Positions 14,746 through 21,605 are shown, numbered from the stretch's first letter. The stretch: DNA of 21,628 nucleotides from UBA6115 sp012514225 (GCA_036756425.1 DAIOLC010000029.1:1-21628), one strand, 5' to 3'. Translations and numbers: made by a program. The notes: generated by a model not told the origin, from the letters alone.

Positions 14746-14790
14746 CCCGCGGGTATTTTATATGCATCACATCAAAGGGAGGATGCCGCA

Positions 14791-15354
14791 TTGTCTGTCA
14801 ACAAGAGAATCAACGCGCTGGAAGCGGAAATAGAAGCCAGGTACAACGAACTGAGCGAACTGAGGGCCAAGGATGAACCGCTGCCCTTGAAGGACTATGA
14901 CTTCACCGGCCCTGACGGGAAAAACGTGAGGCTGAGCGAATTATTCGGCCCGCATGACAGCCTCATCCTGGTGCACAACATGGGACGCCAATGCCCCTAT
15001 TGCACCATCTGGGCGGACGGCTTCAGCGACAGCTACCACCGCGTTTCGCAAAAAACGGCCTTTGTGGTGACATCCAGGGAGACCGTTGAGGAGCAGCAGC
15101 GGAACATCAAGGAGCGGGGCTGGCAGTTTCCCATGGTCTCCTCCAGAGGAAACCGCATCCTTGAGGACTTGGGCTTCCTGGAAGGGGACACGGTGTATCC
15201 AGGGCTGGCATACTTCACCAGGGATGAACATGGCGAAATCTTATACCACAGCAAGCATGTGTTCGGCAGCGGCGACCAGTTTGGCATGCTGTGGCATCTG
15301 TTCGACCTGGTTAACAAGTGGGACCCGGCGGAATTCCAAAAACCCAGGCAATAG
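14791..15354 (+). CDS. DUF899-family thioredoxin-fold protein
   Basis: A 187-residue cytoplasmic protein. An N-terminal helix (1-27, Glu/Arg-rich, coiled-coil-like) is followed by a thioredoxin-like fold. The segment LVHNMGRQCPYCTIW carries a CPYC motif (C68, C71), matching the thioredoxin active-site CxxC spacing. The DUF899 pattern (long MGxxCPYCT stretch, then F/YxxxSRETVEEQ, then an H...F...F tail) is recognised from memory. The biochemical role of the family is unsettled; a redox function is plausible. The start is TTG at 14791, since GGGAGG lies 8 nt upstream and the nearby ATG at 14783 is out of frame. The last codons overlap the terminator of the convergent gene. No operon partner. 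Confidence 0.85.
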   Translation: MSVNKRINALEAEIEARYNELSELRAKDEPLPLKDYDFTGPDGKNVRLSELFGPHDSLILVHNMGRQCPYCTIWADGFSDSYHRVSQKTAFVVTSRETVEEQQRNIKERGWQFPMVSSRGNRILEDLGFLEGDTVYPGLAYFTRDEHGEILYHSKHVFGSGDQFGMLWHLFDLVNKWDPAEFQKPRQ

Positions 15355-15369
15355 GTTGTTGGCCTGGGT
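15338..15369 (-). terminator. Terminator of the RCC1-like gene, embedded in the DUF899 gene end
   Basis: ACCCAGGC (15342-15349) and GCCTGGGT (15362-15369) form an 8-bp stem with a 12-nt loop. On the - strand the stem is followed by five U residues (complement of 15338-15342), so it terminates the - strand gene. The + strand gene's stop codon TAG lies in the loop. Confidence 0.7.
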
Positions 15370-15396
15370 CGTAAATCAGCGAAATGTCTTTACCGC

Positions 15397-16599
15397 TCAG
15401 TTGGGTGTAAACTGCACTTCCCCGGCGAACAGCACCCGGCTGTCCCCGGTGACGCCCACGCAGAAGGTGCGGCCGCAGGCGATGTCCATGATACCGGACC
15501 AGGTTTCAAGGTCCTTCGCGATGAAATGCTTGTTCTCCCCGGCGACGGCCACTGTTCCATCCTCGCGGAGGCCCGCCAGAAACCCGTCGCCGCTCTCAAT
15601 CTTCACCATCTCCGTCCAGGCGCTGACCTCCTGGTTCAGCTGAGGATTCAGGGCGATGACTGTGCCATCCTGCCTGATGCCCGCGACCAGGGGCGCGCCT
15701 TGTTTCGCCATGGAAGCGCCTTCCATGACGGGGGAACGGAAGCCGGTTTCCACCTGAACGATGTCCCGCCACAGGGCCAGGGCGGCCCGGTCCGCGTCAG
15801 TGAAGATGCTGTCATGGAAGGCCGAAAGGGATACAACCCACCCGTCCAATGAAACCACAGCCTCGTCATAAAGGCCCAGGCCCGCGGAAAAATCCGTGAT
15901 GCCGCTGCCGGGCGGCAGCAGCTGCAGCCCCTGCCCGTCCCCCTTGAGGGAATACAGGGAGCCGTCTTCCATAAAGCCCAGGAAGGTTTCATCCAGGGCG
16001 TCCATGCCGGCAAGCCGCACGACCCCGCCCTGCGCGTCCGTGACGCCCGTGGTGCCGTCCGCCGGGCCGCGGATGCCCCACTTGTACAGGCTGCCGTCTT
16101 CCTTCAGGCCGTACACGGTCAGGAAACCGGCCGCCACCTGCTTCACCTGCCGCCAGGTGTCCGGGGCGGCGCCCGGCATCAGATGGGGATACTTGTGCAT
16201 CTCGCCCCCCATCACCGCGGTGCCGTCCTTCTTCAGGGCAATCATCAGGTTGTGATCCGCCGCTACCTGCACCACATCGGAAAACAGCACTTCGGGCGGA
16301 ATCACCATGTCCGAGCGCACCCAGGCGGTCCGGGGCGTGATGCGGCGGGCGTCAAGGGTGTTGACTTCATACCAGGTCTGCCCCCTGTATTCCCGGGAGG
16401 AGAGGATGAACAGCTCCTCGCCTTTCTGCTTTTTGAACAGGATGTCCCCGCCGGGCGACTCCCGGACGTTCACCTCGTTGATAGCGAATACCCCGAACCC
16501 TTTTTGCTGCGCCAAACCGGACAAGGGGAACAGGCAAAGCAGCAGCAGGAGGGCTGCAACGGACAGCAAGATCTTTTCATACTTTGAACGATTCCACAT
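15397..16599 (-). CDS. Secreted SH3b plus RCC1-like repeat protein
   Basis: A 400-residue protein with a signal peptide (basic MWNRSKYEK, hydrophobic 10-28, likely cleavage after SGLA at 30) and no good lipobox. Residues about 36-100 resemble a bacterial SH3 domain (NVRESPGGDILFKKQKGEEL, then TWYEVN and AWVRSDMV). From about 105 to the end, degenerate repeats of about 50 residues follow the RCC1 pattern: a hydrophobic strand, then DG-T/S, then a glycine turn, as in VAADHNLMIALKKDGTAVMGG and VAAGFLTVYGLKEDGSLYKWG. At least four copies can be seen, consistent with a beta-propeller. The likely role is extracellular or cell-wall-associated binding; no enzyme motif is seen. GGAAGGA with 8-nt spacing supports the start. 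A - strand terminator follows after about 27 nt. Confidence 0.8.
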   Translation of the reverse strand: MWNRSKYEKILLSVAALLLLLCLFPLSGLAQQKGFGVFAINEVNVRESPGGDILFKKQKGEELFILSSREYRGQTWYEVNTLDARRITPRTAWVRSDMVIPPEVLFSDVVQVAADHNLMIALKKDGTAVMGGEMHKYPHLMPGAAPDTWRQVKQVAAGFLTVYGLKEDGSLYKWGIRGPADGTTGVTDAQGGVVRLAGMDALDETFLGFMEDGSLYSLKGDGQGLQLLPPGSGITDFSAGLGLYDEAVVSLDGWVVSLSAFHDSIFTDADRAALALWRDIVQVETGFRSPVMEGASMAKQGAPLVAGIRQDGTVIALNPQLNQEVSAWTEMVKIESGDGFLAGLREDGTVAVAGENKHFIAKDLETWSGIMDIACGRTFCVGVTGDSRVLFAGEVQFTPN

Positions 16600-16650
16600 G
16601 ATCTGTTTCCTTCCGTGGCCATTGCAAAATCAAGGACAGAGGCCAATTGT

Positions 16651-16671
16651 TGTTCGTTATTGTAACGAACA
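16651..16671. promoter_or_regulatory. Perfect 9-bp inverted repeat between divergent genes
   Basis: TGTTCGTTA (16651-16659) and TAACGAACA (16663-16671) flank TTG. The dyad lies between the divergent RCC1-like gene (start 16599) and DUF3224 gene (start 16854). On the - strand the centre contains TACAAT, a possible -10 for the RCC1-like gene, so a protein bound to the dyad would occlude it. A regulator binding site is inferred. No terminator-like U-run. Confidence 0.5.
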
Positions 16672-16853
16672 GGGCCTTGGTTTTCGTGCGCATTGGCCTG
16701 AGCCCCTGAATTCAAGACCTCCTGTGAGCCTGCCGCCATGGGCGGTACCGGCACCGGCCTGTCTGCCCGGAAACTTTACAAAGCCCGGCGTTGCGTTTTC
16801 CAGTGTCAGGGTATGATTTTGGAGTACCCCAGAATTTCAGGAGGCGGAGCACC

Positions 16854-17261
16854 ATGAAAGCAAGCTGTACCTATGTCCCCTCGGATTTTGCGCCCATTGA
16901 ACTTGAAGTCCCCTTTGAAACCGGGCTGCCTGTCGGCTTGATGACGATGAAGAAGACCTATGAGGGGGAGATGGCGGGCGAGTCCTTCACCCTGTTCACC
17001 AGCGCCTTTGATCAGGGGAGCAATACCGGTTCCTACCTGGCCATGGAAGTTTTTCACGGGAGCCTGCATGGGCAGGAAGGCGGCTTCTGCTACCTGCATC
17101 TGGCCGATACCCGGGGCGGAGACCGCAGGAATGAGGTGCTGCGCATCGTGCCCTTCAGCGGCACCGGGGCGCTGGCCGGCATCGAAGGCACGGGACAGAT
17201 GGTGATTGAACCTGATTGGACCCACCGGCTCACGCTTGAATATACGCTGCCCAAGGCCTGA
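16854..17261 (+). CDS. DUF3224-like beta-barrel protein
   Basis: A 135-residue cytoplasmic protein without signal peptide. Its sequence pattern, with repeated G-x-ALAGIEGTG near the C-terminus, MKKTYEGEMAG in the first third and a final LEYTLPKA, matches the DUF3224 family (small all-beta proteins of unknown function related in fold to allene oxide cyclase-like barrels). The ATG at 16854 has AGGAGG 8 nt upstream and was chosen over an in-frame ATG at 16791 that lies in the promoter region. TATGAT (16812-16817) is a candidate -10. It is transcribed alone, and a GC-rich terminator follows 70 nt after the stop. Function is not known, and no catalytic residue can be pointed to. Confidence 0.75.
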   Translation: MKASCTYVPSDFAPIELEVPFETGLPVGLMTMKKTYEGEMAGESFTLFTSAFDQGSNTGSYLAMEVFHGSLHGQEGGFCYLHLADTRGGDRRNEVLRIVPFSGTGALAGIEGTGQMVIEPDWTHRLTLEYTLPKA

Positions 17262-17331
17262 CAGCGTTTCCCGCCCGGCTCGCATCTGTTCACTACATTC
17301 CGTGGGAGTGAACCATTGGATTGCACACATG

Positions 17332-17358
17332 AGCCCCGGCCCGCCGGTCGGGGCTTTG
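17332..17358 (+). terminator. Terminator of the DUF3224 gene
   Basis: AGCCCCG (17332-17338) and CGGGGCT (17349-17355) form a 7-bp stem whose loop holds another GCC/GGT pair. It is followed by TTTGTAATG. The short U-run means moderate confidence; placement in the 120-nt gap before the convergent YdeI-like gene fits. Confidence 0.6.
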
Positions 17359-17381
17359 TAATGTGGTTCCTAACCGTCAAA

Positions 17382-17723
17382 TTACGCCATGCCCAGGGCT
17401 TTCAGGCCTTCCGGCCGCATGCGCCCCTGCTTGATGAGCGCTTCCGCCATTTTGCGGTTCCGGGGGGATAAGGTGCCTGTTTTCCTCCGCGGCGCAAAGC
17501 GCTGCAAATAGGACACCTCATCCAGCGGATGGCGCTTGCTTTCGCTCCAGCCGTAAATCAGCCCCGCCGCCAGCACTTCCATGAAGCCCACGGTCTTGAT
17601 CCCGCTGCCCTTCTTGTAAATCCGCAGCCAGACGCCCGGGGAAACCGCGTGGTTCCTGCCCAGCCAGCCCTCCAGCGCGGCCGCGTCCTCAAAGGCCAGA
17701 ACCTCGCTGCCTTCATGCTTCAT
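17382..17723 (-). CDS. Short YdeI/OmpD-associated-type protein
   Basis: A 113-residue protein of the YdeI or OmpD-associated family. Recognisable blocks are LEGWLGRNHAVSPGVWLRIYKK, the core LIYGWSESKRHPLDEVSYLQRF, APRRKTG and the AEALIKQGRMRPEG helix. In longer members a further segment of roughly 60-80 residues follows this helix; here the protein stops at ALGMA, so it is short or truncated at the C-terminus. In the core, SESKRHPL replaces the usual DGQxxPL. The start ATG has AGGAGG 5 nt upstream. YdeI proteins have been linked to resistance to cationic or bacteriocin-type agents, but the biochemical role is unclear. Monocistronic; the - strand gene upstream ends in its own terminator. Confidence 0.75.
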   Translation of the reverse strand: MKHEGSEVLAFEDAAALEGWLGRNHAVSPGVWLRIYKKGSGIKTVGFMEVLAAGLIYGWSESKRHPLDEVSYLQRFAPRRKTGTLSPRNRKMAEALIKQGRMRPEGLKALGMA

Positions 17724-17836
17724 TGAGGCCTCCTAAATTGGAAAGCGATACTTCAAATCAGAAACAAGCATGGTAACCTTCCATGCCTTGTCTACCCGCG
17801 GCAGGCGCCGCCCAGTCAGTCCCTTGCCGGTTCGCT

Positions 17837-17866
17837 CATATAAACTCTGTGTCAGCTGCAATACAA
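17837..17866 (-). promoter_or_regulatory. Possible promoter of the YdeI-like gene
   Basis: On the - strand TTGTAT (complement of 17861-17866), 18 nt, then TATATG (complement of 17837-17842). The leader to the ATG would be about 105 nt and contains a hairpin GCATGG/CCATGC (17768-17786). Found by eye. Confidence 0.3.
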
Positions 17867-17878
17867 CCTTGGATGAGA

Positions 17879-17911
17879 ACACAAAACACCCCGGCTGGTA
17901 ACCCGGCCGGG
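17879..17911 (-). terminator. Terminator of the membrane-protein/XRE/oxidoreductase operon
   Basis: On the - strand CCCGGC (complement of 17906-17911) and GCCGGG (complement of 17890-17895) form a stem followed by GTGTTTTGTG. It lies about 50 nt past the oxidoreductase stop codon. Confidence 0.6.
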
Positions 17912-17963
17912 AAGGATGGGTGCCTGTCCGTTATGTGAAGGCTGTTGAAAAGGTCTACAATGA

Positions 17964-18908
17964 TTATTCACCCATCAGGATAACCGCGCTGCCCACTTTG
18001 TGCCCGCTGTCCACCAGCTCATGGGCTTTGCGGATGTCCGAAAAGGCATAACGCTGCTGAATGACGGGCTTGAGTGTGCCTTCCCTGAACCATTCGGCTA
18101 GTTGCTGCATGTGCGCTGCTGTTTCCTTGGACACTGCCGTTCCACCCACGGTGGCGTACCGCCCGCCGGGCTTGAGGGCAGACTGTGCCAGTTTCCTGGG
18201 CAGTTTGCCCACCGCATCCAGCACCAGGTCATAGGATGCATCCCGAAGCTTGAATCCAGGCTTGTCATAGGCCTGGAAATTGTCCGCGCCCAGGGAAGTG
18301 ACCAGCGCCCGGTTCTTTTCGCCGGCGACCGCGGCAACTTCCATGCCCAGGTTCTTTGCAATCTGTGTTGCCATGGTGCCCACCGCGCCGGACGCGCCGT
18401 AGATGAGCGCTTTTTTCCCCGGCGCCGCCCCGGCTTTCTCCAGGAAAAAGAGCGCGGTGGCGCCGCCGAAGGCCAGGCTGACGATGTCCCCCATGTTCGC
18501 GCCTTCCGGCACCGGGGCGAGGGCGCTGTCCTGCGGGACGGCCACATATTCGGCATGGCCGCCGAAACTCATCCCCGGTGTGGCGCCAAAGACCCGGTCG
18601 CCCGGCTTGAAGGCTGTCGTTCCCTCGCCCAGGGCTGCCACCGTGCCGGCGTAGACCGTGCCCAGGATGGGCTTTCGCAGGCGCTTGACGCCCAGCACCA
18701 GGCGCATCAGGGTTTTCATGGGCTGGGCCACCTGCAGGCCCCGGGCGCGGGCGTCGCCCGAATTGACGGCGCCGGCTTCCACCTTGACCAGCACCATGCC
18801 GGGCCTCGGTTCCGGCAGGGGGACCTCCCTGATTTCAACCACTTCCGGCCCGCCGTAGCGCAGGGCCACGGCCGCCTGCATCGATTTGGGCAAATGCTTC
18901 TTGTTCAT
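17964..18908 (-). CDS. NAD(P)-dependent zinc-independent MDR oxidoreductase (quinone reductase-like)
   Basis: A 314-residue member of the quinone oxidoreductase branch of the medium-chain dehydrogenases. MQAAVALRYGGPEVVEIREV is the typical N-terminus, AGAVNSGDARAR the typical active-site region without zinc-binding cysteines, and YGASGAVG (170-177) the nucleotide loop. Members reduce quinones, aldehydes or enones with NAD(P)H in the cytoplasm. The frame is open upstream into the XRE gene, but GGGAG 7 nt before the ATG at 18908 and the family N-terminus fix the start there. It lies 10 nt after the XRE gene stop, as last gene of a three-gene unit. Regulation by the XRE protein encoded upstream is likely. 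Confidence 0.88.
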   Translation of the reverse strand: MNKKHLPKSMQAAVALRYGGPEVVEIREVPLPEPRPGMVLVKVEAGAVNSGDARARGLQVAQPMKTLMRLVLGVKRLRKPILGTVYAGTVAALGEGTTAFKPGDRVFGATPGMSFGGHAEYVAVPQDSALAPVPEGANMGDIVSLAFGGATALFFLEKAGAAPGKKALIYGASGAVGTMATQIAKNLGMEVAAVAGEKNRALVTSLGADNFQAYDKPGFKLRDASYDLVLDAVGKLPRKLAQSALKPGGRYATVGGTAVSKETAAHMQQLAEWFREGTLKPVIQQRYAFSDIRKAHELVDSGHKVGSAVILMGE

Positions 18909-18918
18909 GGCTTTCTCC

Positions 18919-19140
18919 CTATTCCTCTTCCGTAATTGAAAACACGTCTTCCAGCGGTTTGTCAAAGACCTTGGCGATGGCGAAGGCCAGTTCCAGGGTG
19001 GGGGAGTATTTGCCGTTTTCCACCGCCAGGATGGTCTGCCGGGTGACACCCACCCGATCGGCCAGCTGCTGCTGGGTCATTTCCCCGGCCATGAAGCGCA
19101 GGGTGCGGATGGTGTTGGTGACGCGCGTCTTCTTCGCCAT
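18919..19140 (-). CDS. Small XRE-family transcriptional regulator
   Basis: A 73-residue helix-turn-helix protein: MAKKTRVTNTIRTLRF, then MTQQQLADRVGVTRQTILAVENGKYSPTLELAFAIAKVFD, which is a textbook Cro/C1-type domain (helix-turn-helix QQLADRVGVTRQTILAVE at about 23-40), ending in an acidic tail. The ATG at 19140 was chosen over an upstream in-frame start because it lies 2 nt after the membrane protein stop codon, with AGGGGG before it. Small XRE proteins of this size, paired with a DUF2178-like membrane protein, are common in Bacillota and usually repress their own operon. The palindromes at the promoter (19673-19714) are candidate sites. Confidence 0.88.
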   Translation of the reverse strand: MAKKTRVTNTIRTLRFMAGEMTQQQLADRVGVTRQTILAVENGKYSPTLELAFAIAKVFDKPLEDVFSITEEE

Positions 19141-19142
19141 CC

Positions 19143-19583
19143 TCACAGCCCCCTCTCGTAGCCGACGAGGTAGGTCAGCCACATGGCCAGGCCCGAGAGC
19201 AGCACCATGAAGGACAGCGCCTTGAAGAACACAATCAGCCCGGACCCCAAAGCCAAAAGGATGGCGGAAGCCAGGAAACCCAGGGAGAAGACCAGGCCGA
19301 AGGCCTTCATGGCGTAGCCCTCGATGTGGCGGTCGCGCTCATCCGTCTTTTCCTCAAAGCCCTGGCCGCCCTTGCGTTTCTCATAGACCATGACCAGGAT
19401 GACGCTCAGGATGTTCAGAACCAGGAAGCCCAGCACCAGCGCCAGGAAGTAGACGCCCCAGGCGCGGGCCAATTCCTCGCCGGTCAGGCCCGCGGTGCGG
19501 GCGCGGTTCCAGAAGTAAAGCAGGATGAACCAGACCAGGTTGGTGAGCGCGGAGAGAATGGCTGCCTTGGAACGGTTGTGCAT
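19143..19583 (-). CDS. DUF2178-like four-helix membrane protein
   Basis: A 146-residue integral membrane protein with four hydrophobic segments arranged as two pairs (about 10-27, 40-61, 91-112 and 117-138). Between them is the charged loop YEKRKGGQGFEEKTDERDRHIEGYAMKA (split at about 68-95), whose TDERDxxI pattern is typical of DUF2178/DUF3796-type partners of small XRE regulators. AAGGAGG 5 nt before the ATG at 19583 fixes the start, although the frame is open another 87 nt upstream. It is first of the unit with XRE and the oxidoreductase. The role is unknown; such proteins may sense or anchor the regulator. No enzymatic motif. Confidence 0.8.
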   Translation of the reverse strand: MHNRSKAAILSALTNLVWFILLYFWNRARTAGLTGEELARAWGVYFLALVLGFLVLNILSVILVMVYEKRKGGQGFEEKTDERDRHIEGYAMKAFGLVFSLGFLASAILLALGSGLIVFFKALSFMVLLSGLAMWLTYLVGYERGL

Positions 19584-19672
19584 GGTGTCCTCCTTGCGCC
19601 TGTCGGCGTTTTTTCCTTTTCCCTTTCGGGTGTCAAAATCTTCAAACAAGATGTTAAAGATTCTGTACATAC

Positions 19673-19714
19673 GGTATCATACCCTGCCAGAGAATGTCAA
19701 ACATGTTTAACATG
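19673..19714 (-). promoter_or_regulatory. Promoter region with overlapping palindromes upstream of the membrane-protein/XRE operon
   Basis: A perfect -35 hexamer TTGACA (complement of 19695-19700) overlaps the palindromes AAACATGTTT (19699-19708) and CATGTTTAACATG (19702-19714). Between the -35 and the presumed -10 lies GGTATCATACC (19673-19683), another dyad. No good -10 is visible at 17 nt (ATACCG or TACCGT). Operator sites for the XRE protein encoded downstream are a reasonable inference. Confidence 0.5.
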
Positions 19715-19980
19715 AAATATGAAAAATTTTACAATCCGGCCGATTGGATTGCAAAAGATTTTACAAAGCCGTGATTTTATGCCGCTTGCCCCGGTGGTAT
19801 GCTCCGCATATGGGGGCTTCGCCAACGAACTGGAACCGGGAAGCGGCAGCGCGGAAAGTATTGGCGGGTTGAAGCGTCCGGCGAGGAATTACGGGATGGA
19901 CCAGCCCGGCAGCGTCATCGACCTGATTCATGGTCTCCTTCGCAAATCAGTCACTTGCTTCAGGTGAGAGGAGCCAAAGG

Positions 19981-20610
19981 ATGAGTATAAGAAGACCCAA
20001 AGCCGCGTTCTGGGATGCCCGCGCAAGGCGCTATGACCGCCGATTCAGCGCGATGCCAGAAATCTACCGGGACCTGCTGTCCCGCTGTCGGGCGCTGTTG
20101 AAGCGCTCCGACATCCTGCTGGACCTAGGCTGCGGCACCGGGCAGGTGCCCTGCGCGCTCGCGGGAGCAGTCCAGGCCCTCCAGGCCTGCGACCTGGCGC
20201 CCGGGATGCTGGACATCGCGGCCGTGCATGCCCGGGAGCAGGGCATCCGCAACATCACTTTCAGCCTTCAGGACGCAACCGGACTGGATTTTCGGGACGC
20301 GTCCTTTGACGCGGCGCTCTCCCTGGCGGTGCTGCACCTGTTGCCGCGCCCGGAAACAGCCATGGCGGAACTGCGCAGGGTCATAAGGCCCGGCGGCCTG
20401 CTCTTCCTCTCCGCCTACCTGGCCGGCCAGTCCGTCTTCAGCCGGGCAGGAAACACACTGATGAGCCTGGGCGGCTACCGGGATGAACAGATGTGGAACG
20501 CGGCAGGGTTTCTCAACTTCGTGAAAGACCAGGGCTTCGCCATTATCGACAGCGTGACCTATCCCATGTTCCCGATTCCGATGCAATTCCTGATCTGCAG
20601 GAGCCAATAA
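19981..20610 (+). CDS. Class I SAM-dependent methyltransferase
   Basis: A 209-residue Rossmann-fold methyltransferase. Motif I is DLGCGTG (48-54), the acidic residue after beta-2 is in CDLAPGM (D71), motif II-like is DATGLDF, then SFDAALSLAVLHLLPRPETAMAELRRVIRPGG (split at motif III) and LLFLSAYLAG. It resembles the UbiE/type 11 methyltransferases acting on small molecules; the substrate is unknown. The ATG at 19981 was chosen because AGAGGAG lies 7-8 nt upstream; an in-frame ATG at 19930 has no ribosome binding site and sits in the leader. It is monocistronic and ends in a terminator shared with the convergent VOC gene. No operon context helps. Confidence 0.88.
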   Translation: MSIRRPKAAFWDARARRYDRRFSAMPEIYRDLLSRCRALLKRSDILLDLGCGTGQVPCALAGAVQALQACDLAPGMLDIAAVHAREQGIRNITFSLQDATGLDFRDASFDAALSLAVLHLLPRPETAMAELRRVIRPGGLLFLSAYLAGQSVFSRAGNTLMSLGGYRDEQMWNAAGFLNFVKDQGFAIIDSVTYPMFPIPMQFLICRSQ

Positions 20611-20613
20611 AGA

Positions 20614-20646
20614 GAAGAGGCCGCTCGCATACAAGCGGCTTCTATT
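20614..20646 (+). terminator. Terminator after the methyltransferase gene
   Basis: GCCGCT (20620-20625) and AGCGGC (20634-20639) form a stem with an 8-nt loop. Flanking A/U pairs (AAGAG and TTCT) extend it, and it is followed by TTCTATTG. The 76-nt gap between convergent genes is otherwise empty, so it may serve both strands. Confidence 0.6.
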
Positions 20647-20686
20647 GAATCTGGTTTCGTTTAGTCAATCCATCAAGCAAATATGC

Positions 20687-21121
20687 TTATCCGGCTGTAC
20701 CGCCTTCCAGGGGAGAAGGCAGCATCAGCATCCAGTGGTAGCCATACCTGTCCTTCGCCTGCCCGTACAGGGGGCTGAAGAAGGTGGGCTCCATGGGCAT
20801 GATGACCTCACCATCCTTTGCAAAGAATTCAAAGGTGCGGCGCAGGGCATCCGCATCATCGTGCGTGACGGAAATCCAGTATGCGCCGTTGGGGGTGAAA
20901 CCCAGTTCAGGCAGGTCATCGGACATCTGCAGCTCGCCCGCGTAAGTCATCAGCGCGCTGTAAATCACCAGGTCCTTCATTCCGGATCCGGCGCTTTGTT
21001 GGTCCTCCTTAGGCATGTCGGCATATCCCATCACATAGGGGTCTTTGGCGTCAAAGGCTTGCTGGTAGTAAAGCAAGGCCTCCCGCGTATTGCCGGGGAA
21101 ATTGAGATAAACGGTAATCAT
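20687..21121 (-). CDS. VOC-family protein (PhnB/glyoxalase-like)
   Basis: A 144-residue vicinal oxygen chelate protein. MITVYLNFPGNTREALLYYQQAF is the typical first beta-alpha module of the PhnB-like branch. MGYADMPKED and SDDLPE are typical of the second strand region, and KDRYGYHWMLML is the equivalent of the DxFGxxWM C-terminal block. PhnB-type proteins have no known single reaction; the branch includes misannotated demethylubiquinone methyltransferase-like proteins. The ATG at 21121 has AAAGGAG 7-8 nt upstream; the open frame further up has no signal. It is preceded by a small ORF with its own ribosome binding site, 29 nt away on the same strand, so they are probably co-transcribed. Confidence 0.85.
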   Translation of the reverse strand: MITVYLNFPGNTREALLYYQQAFDAKDPYVMGYADMPKEDQQSAGSGMKDLVIYSALMTYAGELQMSDDLPELGFTPNGAYWISVTHDDADALRRTFEFFAKDGEVIMPMEPTFFSPLYGQAKDRYGYHWMLMLPSPLEGGTAG

Positions 21122-21150
21122 GCTTGCGCTCCTTTCAAGGGTACATGGGG

Positions 21151-21351
21151 TCAAGGGGCGGAGTCAGCCGGGCTTGCGGCCAGGTCGCAGCCGTCATCGG
21201 TGCAGGTGCGCTCATAATCCCGGGGGGTCAGGATGCGTGCGTACCAGGCTGATGGAACACCATCCTCCCGCAAATGACGCGCCGGTGGCGTCAGGCTCAG
21301 ATGGGCTTTGTTGCTCCCCTCCGGGATGGGGGGCAGGGACGTGGTCAGCAT
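21151..21351 (-). CDS. Small hypothetical protein upstream of the VOC gene
   Basis: A 66-residue ORF with an excellent ribosome binding site: CCGGAGG 8 nt before the ATG at 21351. It ends 29 nt before the VOC gene start, so a short two-gene unit is likely. I do not recognise the sequence. It is rich in Pro, Arg and Asp, has two Cys (TCTDDGC) near the C-terminus and no membrane segment or signal. It could be a real uncharacterised protein or the remnant of a larger gene. The ribosome binding site and the operon-like position argue for translation. Confidence 0.45.
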   Translation of the reverse strand: MLTTSLPPIPEGSNKAHLSLTPPARHLREDGVPSAWYARILTPRDYERTCTDDGCDLAASPADSAP

Positions 21352-21538
21352 TTTTTGAACCTCCGGATTGAGCGGTCATGCGTGCTTCCGTACGCTCTGA
21401 TGCTACCCCGGGCTTGTGTTTTCAGACTGTCCGGCAAGGCATATCCGGGGCAAAACAATCATTTTACAATCCCCTCGCCTGTTATCCGGTCTTTGTCGCC
21501 TTCTCCTTGAATCAACGCATGATGAACAACCCCACAAC

Positions 21539-21569
21539 AAAAAACCGGGGCCGCCTGATGGCGGCCCCG
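21539..21569 (-). terminator. Strong intrinsic terminator of a gene entering from the right edge
   Basis: CGGGGCCGCC (21546-21555) and GGCGGCCCCG (21560-21569) form a perfect 10-bp stem with a 4-nt loop. On the - strand it is followed by GG and a run of six U (complement of 21539-21544), then GUUG. This is the best terminator of the window and implies a - strand gene ending close by. Confidence 0.85.
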
Positions 21570-21577
21570 CAGAGTGT

Positions 21578-21605
21578 CAAAGAAGTGTCTGCGGACACTT
21601 CTTTG
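21578..21605 (-). terminator. Second perfect hairpin, 12-bp stem, tandem to the terminator
   Basis: CAAAGAAGTGTC (21578-21589) and GACACTTCTTTG (21594-21605) pair perfectly around TGCG. It lies 1 nt from a likely stop codon and 8 nt before the terminator stem on the - strand. An alternative CGCAGA (21568-21573) / TCTGCG (21588-21593) pairing would disrupt both. It probably protects or slows the transcript end. Confidence 0.6.

Noticed and set aside
16651..16671. LexA/SOS box reading of the dyad
   Set aside because: The Bacillus-type box is GAAC-N4-GTTC; here the arms are the other way round (GTTC...GAAC) and the spacing differs.
16791..16853. N-terminal extension of the DUF3224 protein
   Set aside because: The AGGAGG at 16839-16844 is well placed for the ATG at 16854; the earlier ATG has none and overlaps a likely -10.
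18909..19049. N-terminal extension of the quinone reductase-like protein
   Set aside because: It overlaps the XRE gene in another frame, and family similarity begins after the ATG at 18908.
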